DNA of 64,000 nt, from the NCBI RefSeq assembly GCF_001905735.1, contig NZ_LISW01000001.1, positions 1,734,411-1,798,410 on the forward strand, written 5' to 3'. The notes below the pieces were generated by a model. It made no database searches. It worked only from the letters and a program-made list of their open reading frames with translations, and was not told where the DNA came from. Positions 33,209 through 43,733 of this stretch are shown in pieces. The translations under genes and the position numbers were made by a program. The stretch comes from Streptomyces sp. CB01249 (GTDB lineage Bacteria; Actinomycetota; Actinomycetes; Streptomycetales; Streptomycetaceae). The first letter of the stretch is position 1. Each line of letters begins with the position of its first letter.

Positions 33209-34291
33209 ATGAGGGCCGCTGTCTTTCAGGGACCGGGCGGCATCGCCTGGCAGGACGTACCCGACCCGGACATCGTGGAGCAGGGAGACGTCGTGGTGCG
33301 GGTCGATCTCGTCACCATCTGCGGAACCGACCTGCACATACTGAAGGGCGACGTACCGGAGGTCACACCGGGCCGCGTCCTCGGCCACGAAGCGGTCGGC
33401 ACCGTGGTCGAGGCCGGCCGGGACGTGCGTACGGTACGGCCCGGTGACCGGGTCCTCATCTCGTGCATCACCGCCTGCGGGCGCTGCCGGTACTGCAGGG
33501 AGGGCCGCTACGGGCAGTGCCTCGGCGGAGGCGGCTGGATCCTCGGGCACACGATCGACGGGACACAGGCCGAGTACGTCCGGGTCCCGTTCGCCGACCT
33601 GTCGGTCCACCCGCTCCCCAGCGCCGTGGACAGCGCGGACGCCGTCCTGCTCGCCGACATCTTCCCCACGTCCTACGAGGTGGGGGTCCGCAACGGCCAC
33701 GTGCGGCCGGCCGACACGGTCGTCGTGGTGGGTGCCGGGCCGATCGGACTCGCCGCGATCACCACGGCACGCCTGTACAGCCCCGGCCGGATCGTCGCCG
33801 TCGACTTCGCCGCCTCGCGGCTGGACGCGGCACGGGCGCTCGGCGCCGACGCCACCGTGGGCGCCGACGAGGAGCCGGAACAACTCGTCGCCGACCTGAC
33901 GGACGGCCTGGGCGCCGATGTCGTCATGGAGGCGGTGGGCGTGCCCGAGGCGTTCGAGAGCTGCACCCGCATGGTCCGGCCGGGAGGCCACGTCGCCAAC
34001 ATCGGAGTGCACGGCAAGCCCGCCACACTCCATCTCGAAGACCTGTGGATCAAGGACGTCACCCTCACCACCGGCCTCGTGGACACCGCGTCCACCCCCA
34101 TGCTGCTGAGCATGCTGGCGGCCGGCCGGCTGTCCACGTCGGAGCTGGTCACCCACCGCTTCGAACTCGGGCAGATGGCGGAGGCGTACGACGTGTTCGG
34201 CCGCGCGGCCGACACCGGGGCCATCAAGGTCGTGCTCGGCGCCCCGCAGCACACCGCCGTGCAGGTCCCCAGTACTCCGGCCGCCGCGTGA
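33209..34291 (+). CDS. Zinc-dependent alcohol dehydrogenase (MDR family)
   Basis: 360 residues. Catalytic zinc ligands are Cys38 (TICGTDLH) and His60-Glu61 (LGHEAVG); structural zinc Cys are at 90, 93, 96 and 104 (CGRCRYCREGRYGQC). The Rossmann motif is VVVVGAGPIGLAAI, with Asp in VAVDFAAS pointing to NAD. Length is normal for medium-chain dehydrogenases of the isopropanol/threonine dehydrogenase type. Such an enzyme could regenerate NAD by reducing aldehydes or ketones when oxygen is short. AGGAGGAAGG precedes the start; an in-frame GTG at 33200 is a possible alternative. Followed by GH65 after 49 bases. Confidence 0.9.
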   Translation: MRAAVFQGPGGIAWQDVPDPDIVEQGDVVVRVDLVTICGTDLHILKGDVPEVTPGRVLGHEAVGTVVEAGRDVRTVRPGDRVLISCITACGRCRYCREGRYGQCLGGGGWILGHTIDGTQAEYVRVPFADLSVHPLPSAVDSADAVLLADIFPTSYEVGVRNGHVRPADTVVVVGAGPIGLAAITTARLYSPGRIVAVDFAASRLDAARALGADATVGADEEPEQLVADLTDGLGADVVMEAVGVPEAFESCTRMVRPGGHVANIGVHGKPATLHLEDLWIKDVTLTTGLVDTASTPMLLSMLAAGRLSTSELVTHRFELGQMAEAYDVFGRAADTGAIKVVLGAPQHTAVQVPSTPAAA

Positions 34292-34309
34292 ACGACGCCC
34301 GACGGCCGT

Positions 34310-34330
34310 CCCGGACCCGGAAAGTCCGGG
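34310..34330 (+). other. Hairpin just upstream of the GH65 start
   Basis: CCCGGAC (34310-34316) and GTCCGGG (34324-34330) form a perfect 7-bp stem with a 7-base loop, ending 10 bases before GTG 34341. It occupies the ribosome-binding region of a gene that lacks a clear SD, so it may dampen translation or partly terminate after the dehydrogenase gene. Confidence 0.45.
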
Positions 34331-34340
34331 GCGAGCAGCC

Positions 34341-36731
34341 GTGAGCACCGGCTGGAGCTGGGGCTACGACCGCTACGAACCGGAACGCGAGCGGCTGATC
34401 GAGTCGCTGTGCGCACTCGGCAACGGCCGGTTCGCCACCCGGGGTTCCGCGCCCGAATGCCCCGCCGGCCCCGTCCACTACCCGGGGACCTACCTCGCCG
34501 GCTGCTACGACCGGCGCCGTTCGGCCGTCGCGGGACGCACGGTGACGAACGAGGACATGGTCAACCTGCCCGACTGGACGCCGCTGCACTACCGGTGCCG
34601 CCCCGACGGCGGGCCGCCCGGCGACTGGCTGACCCCCGACTCGCCGGAGCTGCGCCACCACCACGTGCGCCTTGACCTGCGCACCGGCACACTCACCCGG
34701 CAGCTGTTCTTCCGGGACGCGGAAGGACGCGCGCTGCGCGTCGTCCACACGCGGATCGTGCACATGGGGGACCCGCACCTGGCCGCGCAGCGCAGCACCT
34801 TCCGCGCCTACGGGTGGAGCGGCACCGTGGAGGTGGAGTCCGTTCTCGACGGGGCCGTCACCAACGCCGGAGTGGCCCGGTACCGGAATCTGGAGGGCCG
34901 CCATCTCACCGGCCACCGCAGCGGTTTCGAACCCGGCGGCACCGCCTGGCTGACCTGCCGCAGCCACGCCCCCGGCACCCGCCTGGCCCTGGCGGTCCGT
35001 ACGGTCACCACACCCTCGGTGCCCGCCGCGCGGACGGCCACACCGACCGCCCCCGTCCAGACGTACCGCCTGCCCGTCGCCCCGCGCCACGCGGCGAGCG
35101 TCGTGAAGACCCTGGCGCTGCGCACCTCGGCCGACCGCCCGCCCGGCGACCCCCGCGCGGAGGCGTGTGCCGAGGCCGCCGGGGCCTCCGCGTTCCCCCG
35201 CCTCCTGACCACGCACGAGGCGGCCTGGCGGCGCCTGTGGGAGCAGGGCGAGCTGCACGTACCCGGCGAATCCGGCCGCATCCTGCGCCTGCACGTGTTC
35301 CACGTACTCCAGACGCTGTCCCCGCACACCGCCGACCTCGACGCCGGTGTCCCCGCCAGGGGGCTGCACGGCGAGGCGTACCGGGGACACGTCTTCTGGG
35401 ACGAGCTGTTCGTCCTGCCCTACCTGAACCTGCACTTCCCCGAGGTGGCGAGGGCGCTGCTGATGTACCGCCACCGCCGGCTCCCCGCCGCGCGCGCAGC
35501 GGCCCGGGACATCGGGGCCACGGGCGCCGTCTACCCGTGGCAGAGCGCCGGTTCGGGGCGGGAGGAGACCCAGGAGCTCCACCTCAATCCGCGCTCCGGA
35601 CGATGGCTGCCCGACCACTCACGGCTCCAGCGGCACGTCGGCTCGGCGGTCGCCCACGACGTCTGGCGGTACGCGCAGACCACCGGCGACCGCGCCTTCC
35701 TCCACGCGGAGGGGGCCGAAATCCTCCTGGAGGTCGCCCGTTACTGGGCGGGCGCCGCCCGATACGACCCGGACCTGCGCAGATACCGCATGCGGGGCGT
35801 GGCCGGCCCCGACGAATACCACGACGCCTACCCCGGAGCGGCCACGCCGGGCATCGACGACAACGCGTACACGAACGCCACCGCGGCCTGGGTCCTCGCC
35901 CGGGGTCTCGACCTCCTGGCCGAACTGCCCGCCGCACGATGTGCGGAGCTGGCCCACCAACTGTCCCTCGACGGCGGGGAACTGGCCCGGTGGGAGGACG
36001 TCTCGCGCCGCCTGTACATCCCGTTCCACCACGGCGTGATCAGCCAGTTCGAGGGCTACGGAGATCTCGCGGAACTGGACTGGGAGGGCTACCGGGCGCG
36101 CTACGGCGACATCCGCCGACTCGACCGGATCCTGGAGGCCGAGGGCGACACCGTCAACCGCTACCAGGCCACCAAACAGGCCGACACGCTCATGCTCGGC
36201 TACCTCTTCCGGCCCCGGGAGCTCCACGAGCTGTTCGCCCGCCTCGGCCACCCGCTGGACGACGACACCTGGCCCGCGACGGAGGCGTACCACCTGCGCC
36301 GCACCAGCCACGGTTCGACGCTCAGCAGCCTCGTCCACGGCTGGCTGCGCACGCGCACCATGGGTGCGGACGCCTGGCGCTACTGCGAGGAGGCCCTGCT
36401 CGGGGACGTGGCCGACCTGCAGGGCGGTACGACCGGCGAGGGCATCCACCTCGGGGCGATGGCGGGGACCGTCGACCTGGTCGAGCGCGGGATCACCGGC
36501 CTGGAGGCCGGACCCGAAGGGCTGCGGGTCAAGCCCGTTCCCCTGGCGCAGATCCCCCGGTTCTCGTTCACCATCTGCTTCCAGGGCCACCGGGGGGTCC
36601 GGGTCCGTGTCCTGCCCGGGCGGCTCGCCGTCCGCGTACCCGCATCGCCCCGGGGCCCGGTCCCCGTCCTGCTGCCAGACGGGCGGAGGGTCTGTGTCGC
36701 GCCGGGGGAGGAGCGCTGGTTCCGGCTGTGA
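34341..36731 (+). CDS. Glycoside hydrolase family 65 protein (disaccharide phosphorylase type)
   Basis: 796 residues, full GH65 length. The order is the N-terminal super-beta-sandwich, the (alpha/alpha)6 barrel with GVAGPDEYHDAY carrying the general acid Glu492, then TKQADTLMLGYL and TSHGSTLSSLVHG, which line the phosphate/acceptor site, and a C-terminal beta domain. GH65 enzymes are mostly inverting phosphorylases of maltose, trehalose, kojibiose or nigerose, saving ATP by making beta-glucose-1-phosphate. No beta-phosphoglucomutase gene is adjacent. GTG 34341 lies behind a hairpin. In this island it could tap stored disaccharide such as trehalose during oxygen lack, which is inference. Confidence 0.88.
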   Translation: MSTGWSWGYDRYEPERERLIESLCALGNGRFATRGSAPECPAGPVHYPGTYLAGCYDRRRSAVAGRTVTNEDMVNLPDWTPLHYRCRPDGGPPGDWLTPDSPELRHHHVRLDLRTGTLTRQLFFRDAEGRALRVVHTRIVHMGDPHLAAQRSTFRAYGWSGTVEVESVLDGAVTNAGVARYRNLEGRHLTGHRSGFEPGGTAWLTCRSHAPGTRLALAVRTVTTPSVPAARTATPTAPVQTYRLPVAPRHAASVVKTLALRTSADRPPGDPRAEACAEAAGASAFPRLLTTHEAAWRRLWEQGELHVPGESGRILRLHVFHVLQTLSPHTADLDAGVPARGLHGEAYRGHVFWDELFVLPYLNLHFPEVARALLMYRHRRLPAARAAARDIGATGAVYPWQSAGSGREETQELHLNPRSGRWLPDHSRLQRHVGSAVAHDVWRYAQTTGDRAFLHAEGAEILLEVARYWAGAARYDPDLRRYRMRGVAGPDEYHDAYPGAATPGIDDNAYTNATAAWVLARGLDLLAELPAARCAELAHQLSLDGGELARWEDVSRRLYIPFHHGVISQFEGYGDLAELDWEGYRARYGDIRRLDRILEAEGDTVNRYQATKQADTLMLGYLFRPRELHELFARLGHPLDDDTWPATEAYHLRRTSHGSTLSSLVHGWLRTRTMGADAWRYCEEALLGDVADLQGGTTGEGIHLGAMAGTVDLVERGITGLEAGPEGLRVKPVPLAQIPRFSFTICFQGHRGVRVRVLPGRLAVRVPASPRGPVPVLLPDGRRVCVAPGEERWFRL

Positions 36732-36760
36732 GCGGCGCGCTCGTACGCACACGCCGCTCA
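36729..36760. terminator. Bidirectional hairpin containing both stop codons
   Basis: TGAGCGGCG (36729-36737) and CGCCGCTCA (36752-36760) form a perfect 9-bp stem with a 14-base loop. The outer bases are the TGA stop of GH65 on one strand and the TGA stop of the nitroreductase on the other, so one hairpin can end both convergent transcripts. Confidence 0.75.
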
Positions 36761-37738
36761 GGTGAAGGCGAGGACGTCGGAGACCGGCCGCCGCGGGGTG
36801 GCTCGCCCGTGCGGCCCGTATCCCAGGCGCAGCAGCATCTGCACGAAGCCCGACGAGGAACGGGGGTCGCGCGACAGCGCGCGCAGCTCCGGCCACTCCA
36901 GCGGCTGGGACATGAGCGACGTGGACAGGCCGTCCGCCGTGGCCTGCAACAGCACCCGGTGCAGGGCCTGCCCCGCGACCAGCCAGTCACGGGGCGTGTC
37001 GTCCCGCGTCCCGAGCAGGGCGAACCCGGGACGCCTCTCGAAGCGGGCGGAGGCGCGAGAAGGTCCATGATGCGGAGGCTCGAAATCCCGTACCGGTGAG
37101 GTCACGTCGAACTGCCGGGGCCCGAAGGCGTACGCGGGAATCCCCTGCGCCCCTGGGTCCTCGCCCTCCGTACGCGTCCACGCGGCGACCTCGGCGCGGA
37201 TCAGCGGGTCGGCCGCCTCCAGCCTCGCGGCGTCCCGTACGAGCTCCATGAGGGCATCGGTGAACCAGTCGCCGGGCACATCCAGCCGGCAGCCCTCGCG
37301 CGCCGCCGCAGCGCTCAGCCCCGCCATGATCTCGGGCGGAACCGGCTCGTCCGTGAACGGGAAGCGGCTGGTGTGCCGCTCCCGCAGCGCCGGATGGAGC
37401 GCGGCGAGCGCCGCCTCTCCGGCGGGGGCGGACAGGCGTACGTCGGCGAGGTGCCAGGGGTCGCCGGGCGAGGGCAGCAGTTCCGCCTCCGCGTTCAGGT
37501 CCCGGTGCGCGGCGGCCACCCGCAGACCGAACAGGGCCGCGCCGCACCCCAGATGGAGGGCCCGGCGGACCGGATCCGCGTGCGGCATCTCGCAGGACCG
37601 GTCACCGTGCAGCTCGATGGTGTCCGTGGCCGTCCGGTGGAGGAATCGCCAGGGCTGCGCGTTGTGCATGGACGGGGCGCGGATCGCGTCCTCGACCAGC
37701 GACGCGACGAGGGTCCGGGAGAGAGCGTTGGCGGTCAC
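36758..37738 (-). CDS. Acg-like nitroreductase-family protein
   Basis: 326 residues. The start LVEDAIRAPSMHNAQPWRF is typical of the Acg family, nitroreductase-like proteins first noted in the DosR regulon of Mycobacterium tuberculosis. Later blocks include ALRERHTSRFPFTDEPVP and WLVAGQALHRVLLQATADG, then SGFVQMLLRLGYG. Acg proteins bind FMN but have a lid that hinders normal electron donors, so they may store flavin rather than reduce nitro compounds. GTG 37738 is the start. Transcribed towards GH65 and sharing a terminator with it. Confidence 0.87.
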   Translation of the reverse strand: MTANALSRTLVASLVEDAIRAPSMHNAQPWRFLHRTATDTIELHGDRSCEMPHADPVRRALHLGCGAALFGLRVAAAHRDLNAEAELLPSPGDPWHLADVRLSAPAGEAALAALHPALRERHTSRFPFTDEPVPPEIMAGLSAAAAREGCRLDVPGDWFTDALMELVRDAARLEAADPLIRAEVAAWTRTEGEDPGAQGIPAYAFGPRQFDVTSPVRDFEPPHHGPSRASARFERRPGFALLGTRDDTPRDWLVAGQALHRVLLQATADGLSTSLMSQPLEWPELRALSRDPRSSSGFVQMLLRLGYGPHGRATPRRPVSDVLAFT

Positions 37739-37895
37739 GGCTTGTCCTGTCCGCCGGCCACGGTGCCCGGGCCGGCCTGTGCGAGGAGGAGGGCACGTGT
37801 GCCCGTATCACCACGGTCCCCGAACCCCGGGGCGGGCGGCGAGGGCCGTACGGGCCACGCCCCGGGCCGGTCGGGCTCGTCCGCCGGGGGCCGTT

Positions 37896-37910
37896 GGGAC
37901 GTTTGGTCCC
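37896..37910. promoter_or_regulatory. DevR-box-like palindrome between nitroreductase and Usp genes
   Basis: GGGAC-GTTTG-GTCCC is a perfect 5-bp inverted repeat with the same GGGAC/GTCCC arms as DosR/DevR boxes and an A/T-rich centre, though one base longer than the usual 4-base centre. It lies 115 bases before the Usp gene at 38011. The rest of the 272-bp gap (37739-38010) is GC-rich with no other clear signal. Confidence 0.4.
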
Positions 37911-38010
37911 CGTCCCGCCCCTGGGCGGCCCTTCGGGCGCCGCGTCGCCGGGTGCCACGGTGGAGGGAGAGAAGCAGGACGCCCCGCAGCTCCCGGGACA
38001 GGAGCGGATC

Positions 38011-38871
38011 ATGAGCAGCACGACCGAACACCGTGAGATCGTCGTCGGCATCGACCCGTCGAGGGACTGGCGCCTCACCGTGGCCTGGGCGGCCGACGAG
38101 GCCCACCGGCGCCACCGGGCCCTTCGGCTGGTGGTGGCCATACCCCCGCAGCACGACACCCACCACGTGGACGACACCCCCCGGCACACGGTCCGGGCCC
38201 TGGAGGGCAAGGACGCCGTGAGCGCGGCGGCGGAGTGGGCCCGGGAGCGGCGGCCGGGCACCGGGATCGCCACCGCGGTGGTCGACGGCTTCCCGGCGCA
38301 GGTCATGGCCCGCCTTGCACAGGACGCGGCCATGGTCGTACTCGGCTCCCGGCATCTCAGCCGGACCGAGGAGTACCTCAGCGCGGGCGCGCTCGTCGTC
38401 CCCGTCACCGCGCAGGCCCGCTGCCCGGTCGTGGTGGTGGGCGAGGCCGAGCACAGCACCCAGGAGCCGCCGTATCTCGTCGTGGGCGTCGACGGCAGCG
38501 AGTCCTCCCTCGCGGCCCTCGCGTTCGCCGCCCAGGAGGCGGACCTCCGCCGGGCGGAGCTGCGGGCCGTCGCGGTCTGGCAGCCGCCCGTCTTCTCCCT
38601 CCGCTCCAGCGACACCATGTTCGAGGCCGAGCGCAGACAGCTCTCGGAGATCACCGCGGGCTGGTCCGAGAAGTACCCCGGTCTCCGGCTGACGCACGAG
38701 GTCCGCGTCGGCTCGCCCGTCGAGATCCTGGCGGAGGCGGGCGAGCACGCCCTCGCCCTGGTCGTCGGCCGCCGGGGCCGGGGCGGCTACACCGGCATGC
38801 GCGTCGGCTCCGTCGTCCACGGCCTCCTGCACCGCGCCCGCTGCCCGGTCGTCACCGTCCCGGTCCGCTGA
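38011..38871 (+). CDS. Universal stress protein, tandem UspA domains
   Basis: 286 residues. Domain 1 (EIVVGIDPSRDWRLTVAWAA) has a degenerate nucleotide loop (GSRHLSRTEEYLSAGALV). Domain 2 (YLVVGVDGSESSLAALAFAA) has an intact one (GRRGRGGYTGMRVGSVVHGL). This is the reverse of the other three Usp proteins nearby, where domain 1 is the better preserved. AGGAGCGG lies upstream of ATG 38011. The next gene, the sensor kinase, follows after 117 bases in the same direction. Confidence 0.9.
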   Translation: MSSTTEHREIVVGIDPSRDWRLTVAWAADEAHRRHRALRLVVAIPPQHDTHHVDDTPRHTVRALEGKDAVSAAAEWARERRPGTGIATAVVDGFPAQVMARLAQDAAMVVLGSRHLSRTEEYLSAGALVVPVTAQARCPVVVVGEAEHSTQEPPYLVVGVDGSESSLAALAFAAQEADLRRAELRAVAVWQPPVFSLRSSDTMFEAERRQLSEITAGWSEKYPGLRLTHEVRVGSPVEILAEAGEHALALVVGRRGRGGYTGMRVGSVVHGLLHRARCPVVTVPVR

Positions 38872-38886
38872 CCCCCGCCCCGGTGA

Positions 38887-40722
<1,836 letters not shown>

Positions 40723-40725
40723 CGG

Positions 40726-41412
40726 CTATCCGGAGTCGGCATCGTTCTCGTGCACATGCGCGGCGATGACCGCGGCCTGGACACGCCGCTCCACGCCCAG
40801 CTTCCCCAGAAGCCGGGAGATGTGGTTCTTGACCGTCTTCTCCGAGAGGTACAGCCGCTCTGCGATCTGCCGGTTGGTGAGCCCCTCGCCGATCAGCTCC
40901 AGAACGGAGTGCTCCCGCTCCGAGAGACCCGCGAGCCGCTCGTCCTCCGGGGACTTCCGCTCCTCGGGCCCCCGCAGCGAACGCATCAGCCGGGCCGTGG
41001 TCGCCGGATCGAGCATCGACTGCCCCGTCGCCACCGTGCGGATCGCCGACACCAGATCGGACCCGTTGATCTGCTTCAGCACGTAGCCCGCCGCCCCCGC
41101 CATGATGGCGTCGAGCAGCGCGTCCTCGTCGTCGAACGAGGTGAGCATCAGACAGGCCAGCCCGGGCAGTCCGGAGCGCAGTTCCCGGCACACCCCGATC
41201 CCGTTGCCGTCGGGCAGGCGCACATCGAGGACCGCCACATCGGGCCGCAGGGCCAGCCCTCTGGCGAGACCCTGCTCCGCCGTCGCGGCCTCGCCCACCA
41301 CTTCCATGTCGGGCTCGTCATCGATCAGGTCGCGCAGCCCCCGGCGTACGACTTCATGATCGTCCACGAGGAAGACCCGCGTCAGTGCTCCGGGAACCGG
41401 CGGACCGGACAT
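40726..41412 (-). CDS. DevR/OsdR-like NarL-family response regulator
   Basis: 228 residues. The receiver domain (TRVFLVDDHEVVRRGLRDLI) has the phospho-acceptor Asp63 in VAVLDVRLPDGNG and the Lys in GYVLKQ. The LuxR-type HTH is LSEREHSVLELIGEGLTNRQ, then IAERLYLSEKTVKNHIS, then RLLGKLGVERRVQA, very close to mycobacterial DevR. It ends 3 bases from the convergent DevS-like kinase gene, its likely partner. The ATG at 41412 was preferred (AGAGG upstream); a longer start would add 13 residues. Expected to activate the surrounding stress genes under low oxygen. Confidence 0.9.
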   Translation of the reverse strand: MSGPPVPGALTRVFLVDDHEVVRRGLRDLIDDEPDMEVVGEAATAEQGLARGLALRPDVAVLDVRLPDGNGIGVCRELRSGLPGLACLMLTSFDDEDALLDAIMAGAAGYVLKQINGSDLVSAIRTVATGQSMLDPATTARLMRSLRGPEERKSPEDERLAGLSEREHSVLELIGEGLTNRQIAERLYLSEKTVKNHISRLLGKLGVERRVQAAVIAAHVHENDADSG

Positions 41413-41559
41413 GGTGACCTCTCTGCTCGGCGGACACACAACCGCCCCCACTCGAATTGTCCGCCATCACGCGACTTCCGGACACCGGTGGAGCCTCGAC
41501 CCGGTTCCACGGCACACGGTCGCGGGGCCGTGTCAGTGGGCCCGGTTACGGTGCACGGC

Positions 41560-42051
41560 ATGACGCATTGGATACACCGCGCGCTCCCGCACCACGAGGA
41601 GACCAACGTCGTCTTCTTCCGGGGGTTGTCCCTGGACACGCTCGTGCGAGGACTCCTCGACCAGCAGCGCATGCCACTCGCGTACGCCGGGGGAGCCGAC
41701 TGGGGACTGGTGATGCACGACATGTCCAGCTGGGAGTGCGGCGAGTACGACCTCGCCGATTACGGACGGCTGTGCCAGGACGGCGGCGAACTCGGTGTCT
41801 TCGTGACCGAGCCGTGCTGGGCGAAGGCCCACGGGCCCTCGTTCCAGTACTACCGCGACGGGCGCCTGATCACGGGCTTCAGCTTCGAGACCCCGTACTT
41901 CCGCGCGGGTGAGGAGCCCGATCTGCTGTTGCCCGTCCTCACAGCGGCCCGTCCGGCCGGGCCGGCGGATCACGACCGGGAGGACGACGAGGAACGTACG
42001 GTGCGGGCCGTCAGCGGCTTCTTCTCCTTTCCCGAACTCGAAATGCCTTGA
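41560..42051 (+). CDS. Conserved hypothetical protein (DUF6461-like?)
   Basis: 163 residues, acidic. The N-terminal VVFFRGLSLDTLVRGLLDQQ and the central GGADWGLVMHDMSSWECGEY, then LGVFVTEPCWAKAHGPSFQY, recall small Streptomyces proteins grouped as DUF6461, whose function is unknown. No signal or membrane segment. ATG 41560 begins the conserved part; the SD is weak. It stands between the dormancy island and the next gene, 36 bases before it. Confidence 0.65.
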   Translation: MTHWIHRALPHHEETNVVFFRGLSLDTLVRGLLDQQRMPLAYAGGADWGLVMHDMSSWECGEYDLADYGRLCQDGGELGVFVTEPCWAKAHGPSFQYYRDGRLITGFSFETPYFRAGEEPDLLLPVLTAARPAGPADHDREDDEERTVRAVSGFFSFPELEMP

Positions 42052-42087
42052 CCGGGGCGCCCGGAGGAAGATCGCTAATCTGAACGA

Positions 42088-43611
42088 GTGCTTTCATACG
42101 ACGAGTTGACTTCACCGGAGCGCGAGCTGTGGGACGCGTTCCCCGAGGGACGCCGTGTGGACCTGCGCACGGGTGTGCCCGAGGACGACCGGGTCACCGA
42201 AGGGGGCGCGTGGGGTCCCGGGCGGACGGTTCGTGCCGCCGTGATCGCGGCGCTGCTCTCGGGTGGGAACGCCGTGCGGCCCGGCGCCGTCGCCTGCGTG
42301 GAACTCGTCGGCGCGCGCATCAGCGGCCGTCTGGACCTCTCGGACGTGGAGATCGGGCAGGCTCTCCGGATCGAGGAGTGCTGGTTCGAGCGGGCACCGA
42401 AGCTCGTCGGGGCGTCCGCCCGGACGATCCGCGTCGTGGACAGCCTGCTGCCGGGCCTCGAAGCTGCCCTCGTACGGGTCGAAGGGCACCTCGATCTGTC
42501 CCGGTCGCGCGTGGAGGGGTGCCTGGACCTGCTCAACGCCTCGGCGGCGGGCGAGTTGGTGCTGAACGGTACGCGGGTGTGCGTGTCCGAGGGCTGGGGC
42601 GTGATCGCGGACGGCCTGCACACGGGCGGCGGCATCTTCTGCATGCACGGGTTCACCGCCCGGGGCGGGATACGCATGCTGGGCGCGCAACTGTCCGGCG
42701 GACTGTTCATGCAGGGCGCGCACCTGGAGCGCCCCGTGCCGTTGGGGCGCCCGGGTCCGGGCGGAGTGGCCCTGGCCCTGGACAACGTCGTGGCGCCGAC
42801 GCTCAACTTCTCCGGCGGTTTCACCTCCGACGGGACCGTGCGGCTGCGGGGCGCCCGGGTCTCGGACCTCCTGACCTTCGAGGGAGCGTTCCTGAGCGCG
42901 GCACCCGGCGGCGACGGCAGGGCCCTGGTCGGACGCGCCATGCAGGTGTCCGACCTCGACCTCGCCCTCACCCGACGACCGCTCGGCACCGTGGATCTGC
43001 GCGGCGCGCAGGTGGCCTCGCTCCACGACAACGAGCACAGCTGGCCGGACGTGGTGGAGCTGGAGGGCTTCGTCTACGACTCCCTCAGGGCACCCGGGCC
43101 GAACGGCCGCCGGGGGTCCGCGCCCGGCCGGGTGGCGTGGATCCGGCGCGGTCCCGGCTACAGCCCGCAGCCGTACGAGCAGTTGGCGAACTGGTACCGG
43201 AAGGCGGGCCACGACGACGACGCCCGCCGCGTACTCCTGGCCAAGCAGCGCCACCGGCGCCGTACGCTGTCCCCGGCCGCGCGTGCCTGGGGGTATCTGC
43301 TCGACGGGTCCATCGGCTACGGCTACCGCCCCTGGCTGGCCGGTGTCTGGCTCTTCGTGCTGACCCTCCTGGGCACCCTGGCGTTCGCCGCGCACCCTCC
43401 CGTCCCGGCCAAGGAGGGCGAGGGCGCCCCGTTCCAGCCCCTCGTCTACACACTCGATCTGCTGATCCCCATCGGCGGCCTGGGGCAGCGCACGGCCTGG
43501 TACTGGGCCGACGGCTGGCTCCAGTGGCTGGCCTACCTCCTGATCGCCTTCGGCTGGGTGCTGGCGACCGCCGTCATCGCGGGGGTCACGCGCACCTTGC
43601 AGAAGAACTAG
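42088..43611 (+). CDS. Pentapeptide-like beta-helix protein with C-terminal membrane anchor
   Basis: 507 residues. Residues about 60-330 are a regular succession of short strands (ISGRLDLSDVEIGQALRIEE; VEGHLDLSRSRVEGCLDLLN; VRLRGARVSDLLTFEGA), as in right-handed beta-helices related to pentapeptide repeats. A basic helical segment follows (QPYEQLANWYRKAGHDDDAR), then two or three membrane helices (WLAGVWLFVLTLLGTLAFA; WLQWLAYLLIAFGWVLATAV). The pattern is common in Streptomyces but uncharacterised. GTG 42088 lies only 6 bases after a -10-like TAATCT (42076-42081), so the transcript may be leaderless. Confidence 0.75.
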   Translation: MLSYDELTSPERELWDAFPEGRRVDLRTGVPEDDRVTEGGAWGPGRTVRAAVIAALLSGGNAVRPGAVACVELVGARISGRLDLSDVEIGQALRIEECWFERAPKLVGASARTIRVVDSLLPGLEAALVRVEGHLDLSRSRVEGCLDLLNASAAGELVLNGTRVCVSEGWGVIADGLHTGGGIFCMHGFTARGGIRMLGAQLSGGLFMQGAHLERPVPLGRPGPGGVALALDNVVAPTLNFSGGFTSDGTVRLRGARVSDLLTFEGAFLSAAPGGDGRALVGRAMQVSDLDLALTRRPLGTVDLRGAQVASLHDNEHSWPDVVELEGFVYDSLRAPGPNGRRGSAPGRVAWIRRGPGYSPQPYEQLANWYRKAGHDDDARRVLLAKQRHRRRTLSPAARAWGYLLDGSIGYGYRPWLAGVWLFVLTLLGTLAFAAHPPVPAKEGEGAPFQPLVYTLDLLIPIGGLGQRTAWYWADGWLQWLAYLLIAFGWVLATAVIAGVTRTLQKN

Positions 43612-43733
43612 CCGGTGCCGGCGCGGCGGCACCGGTCACACCGTGGCGGAGCCGCGCGCCGGGCGGCGGTTTCCCCCTCGGGTACGCGGAAATGCCTTCG
43701 ACCGGTCACCGCTGGTGCGGCACGCTCTGCGGT

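Noticed and set aside
35619..36896. Leftward frame of 425 codons inside GH65
   Set aside because: Shadow of a well-defined GH65 gene with catalytic GPDEYH and phosphate-site motifs.
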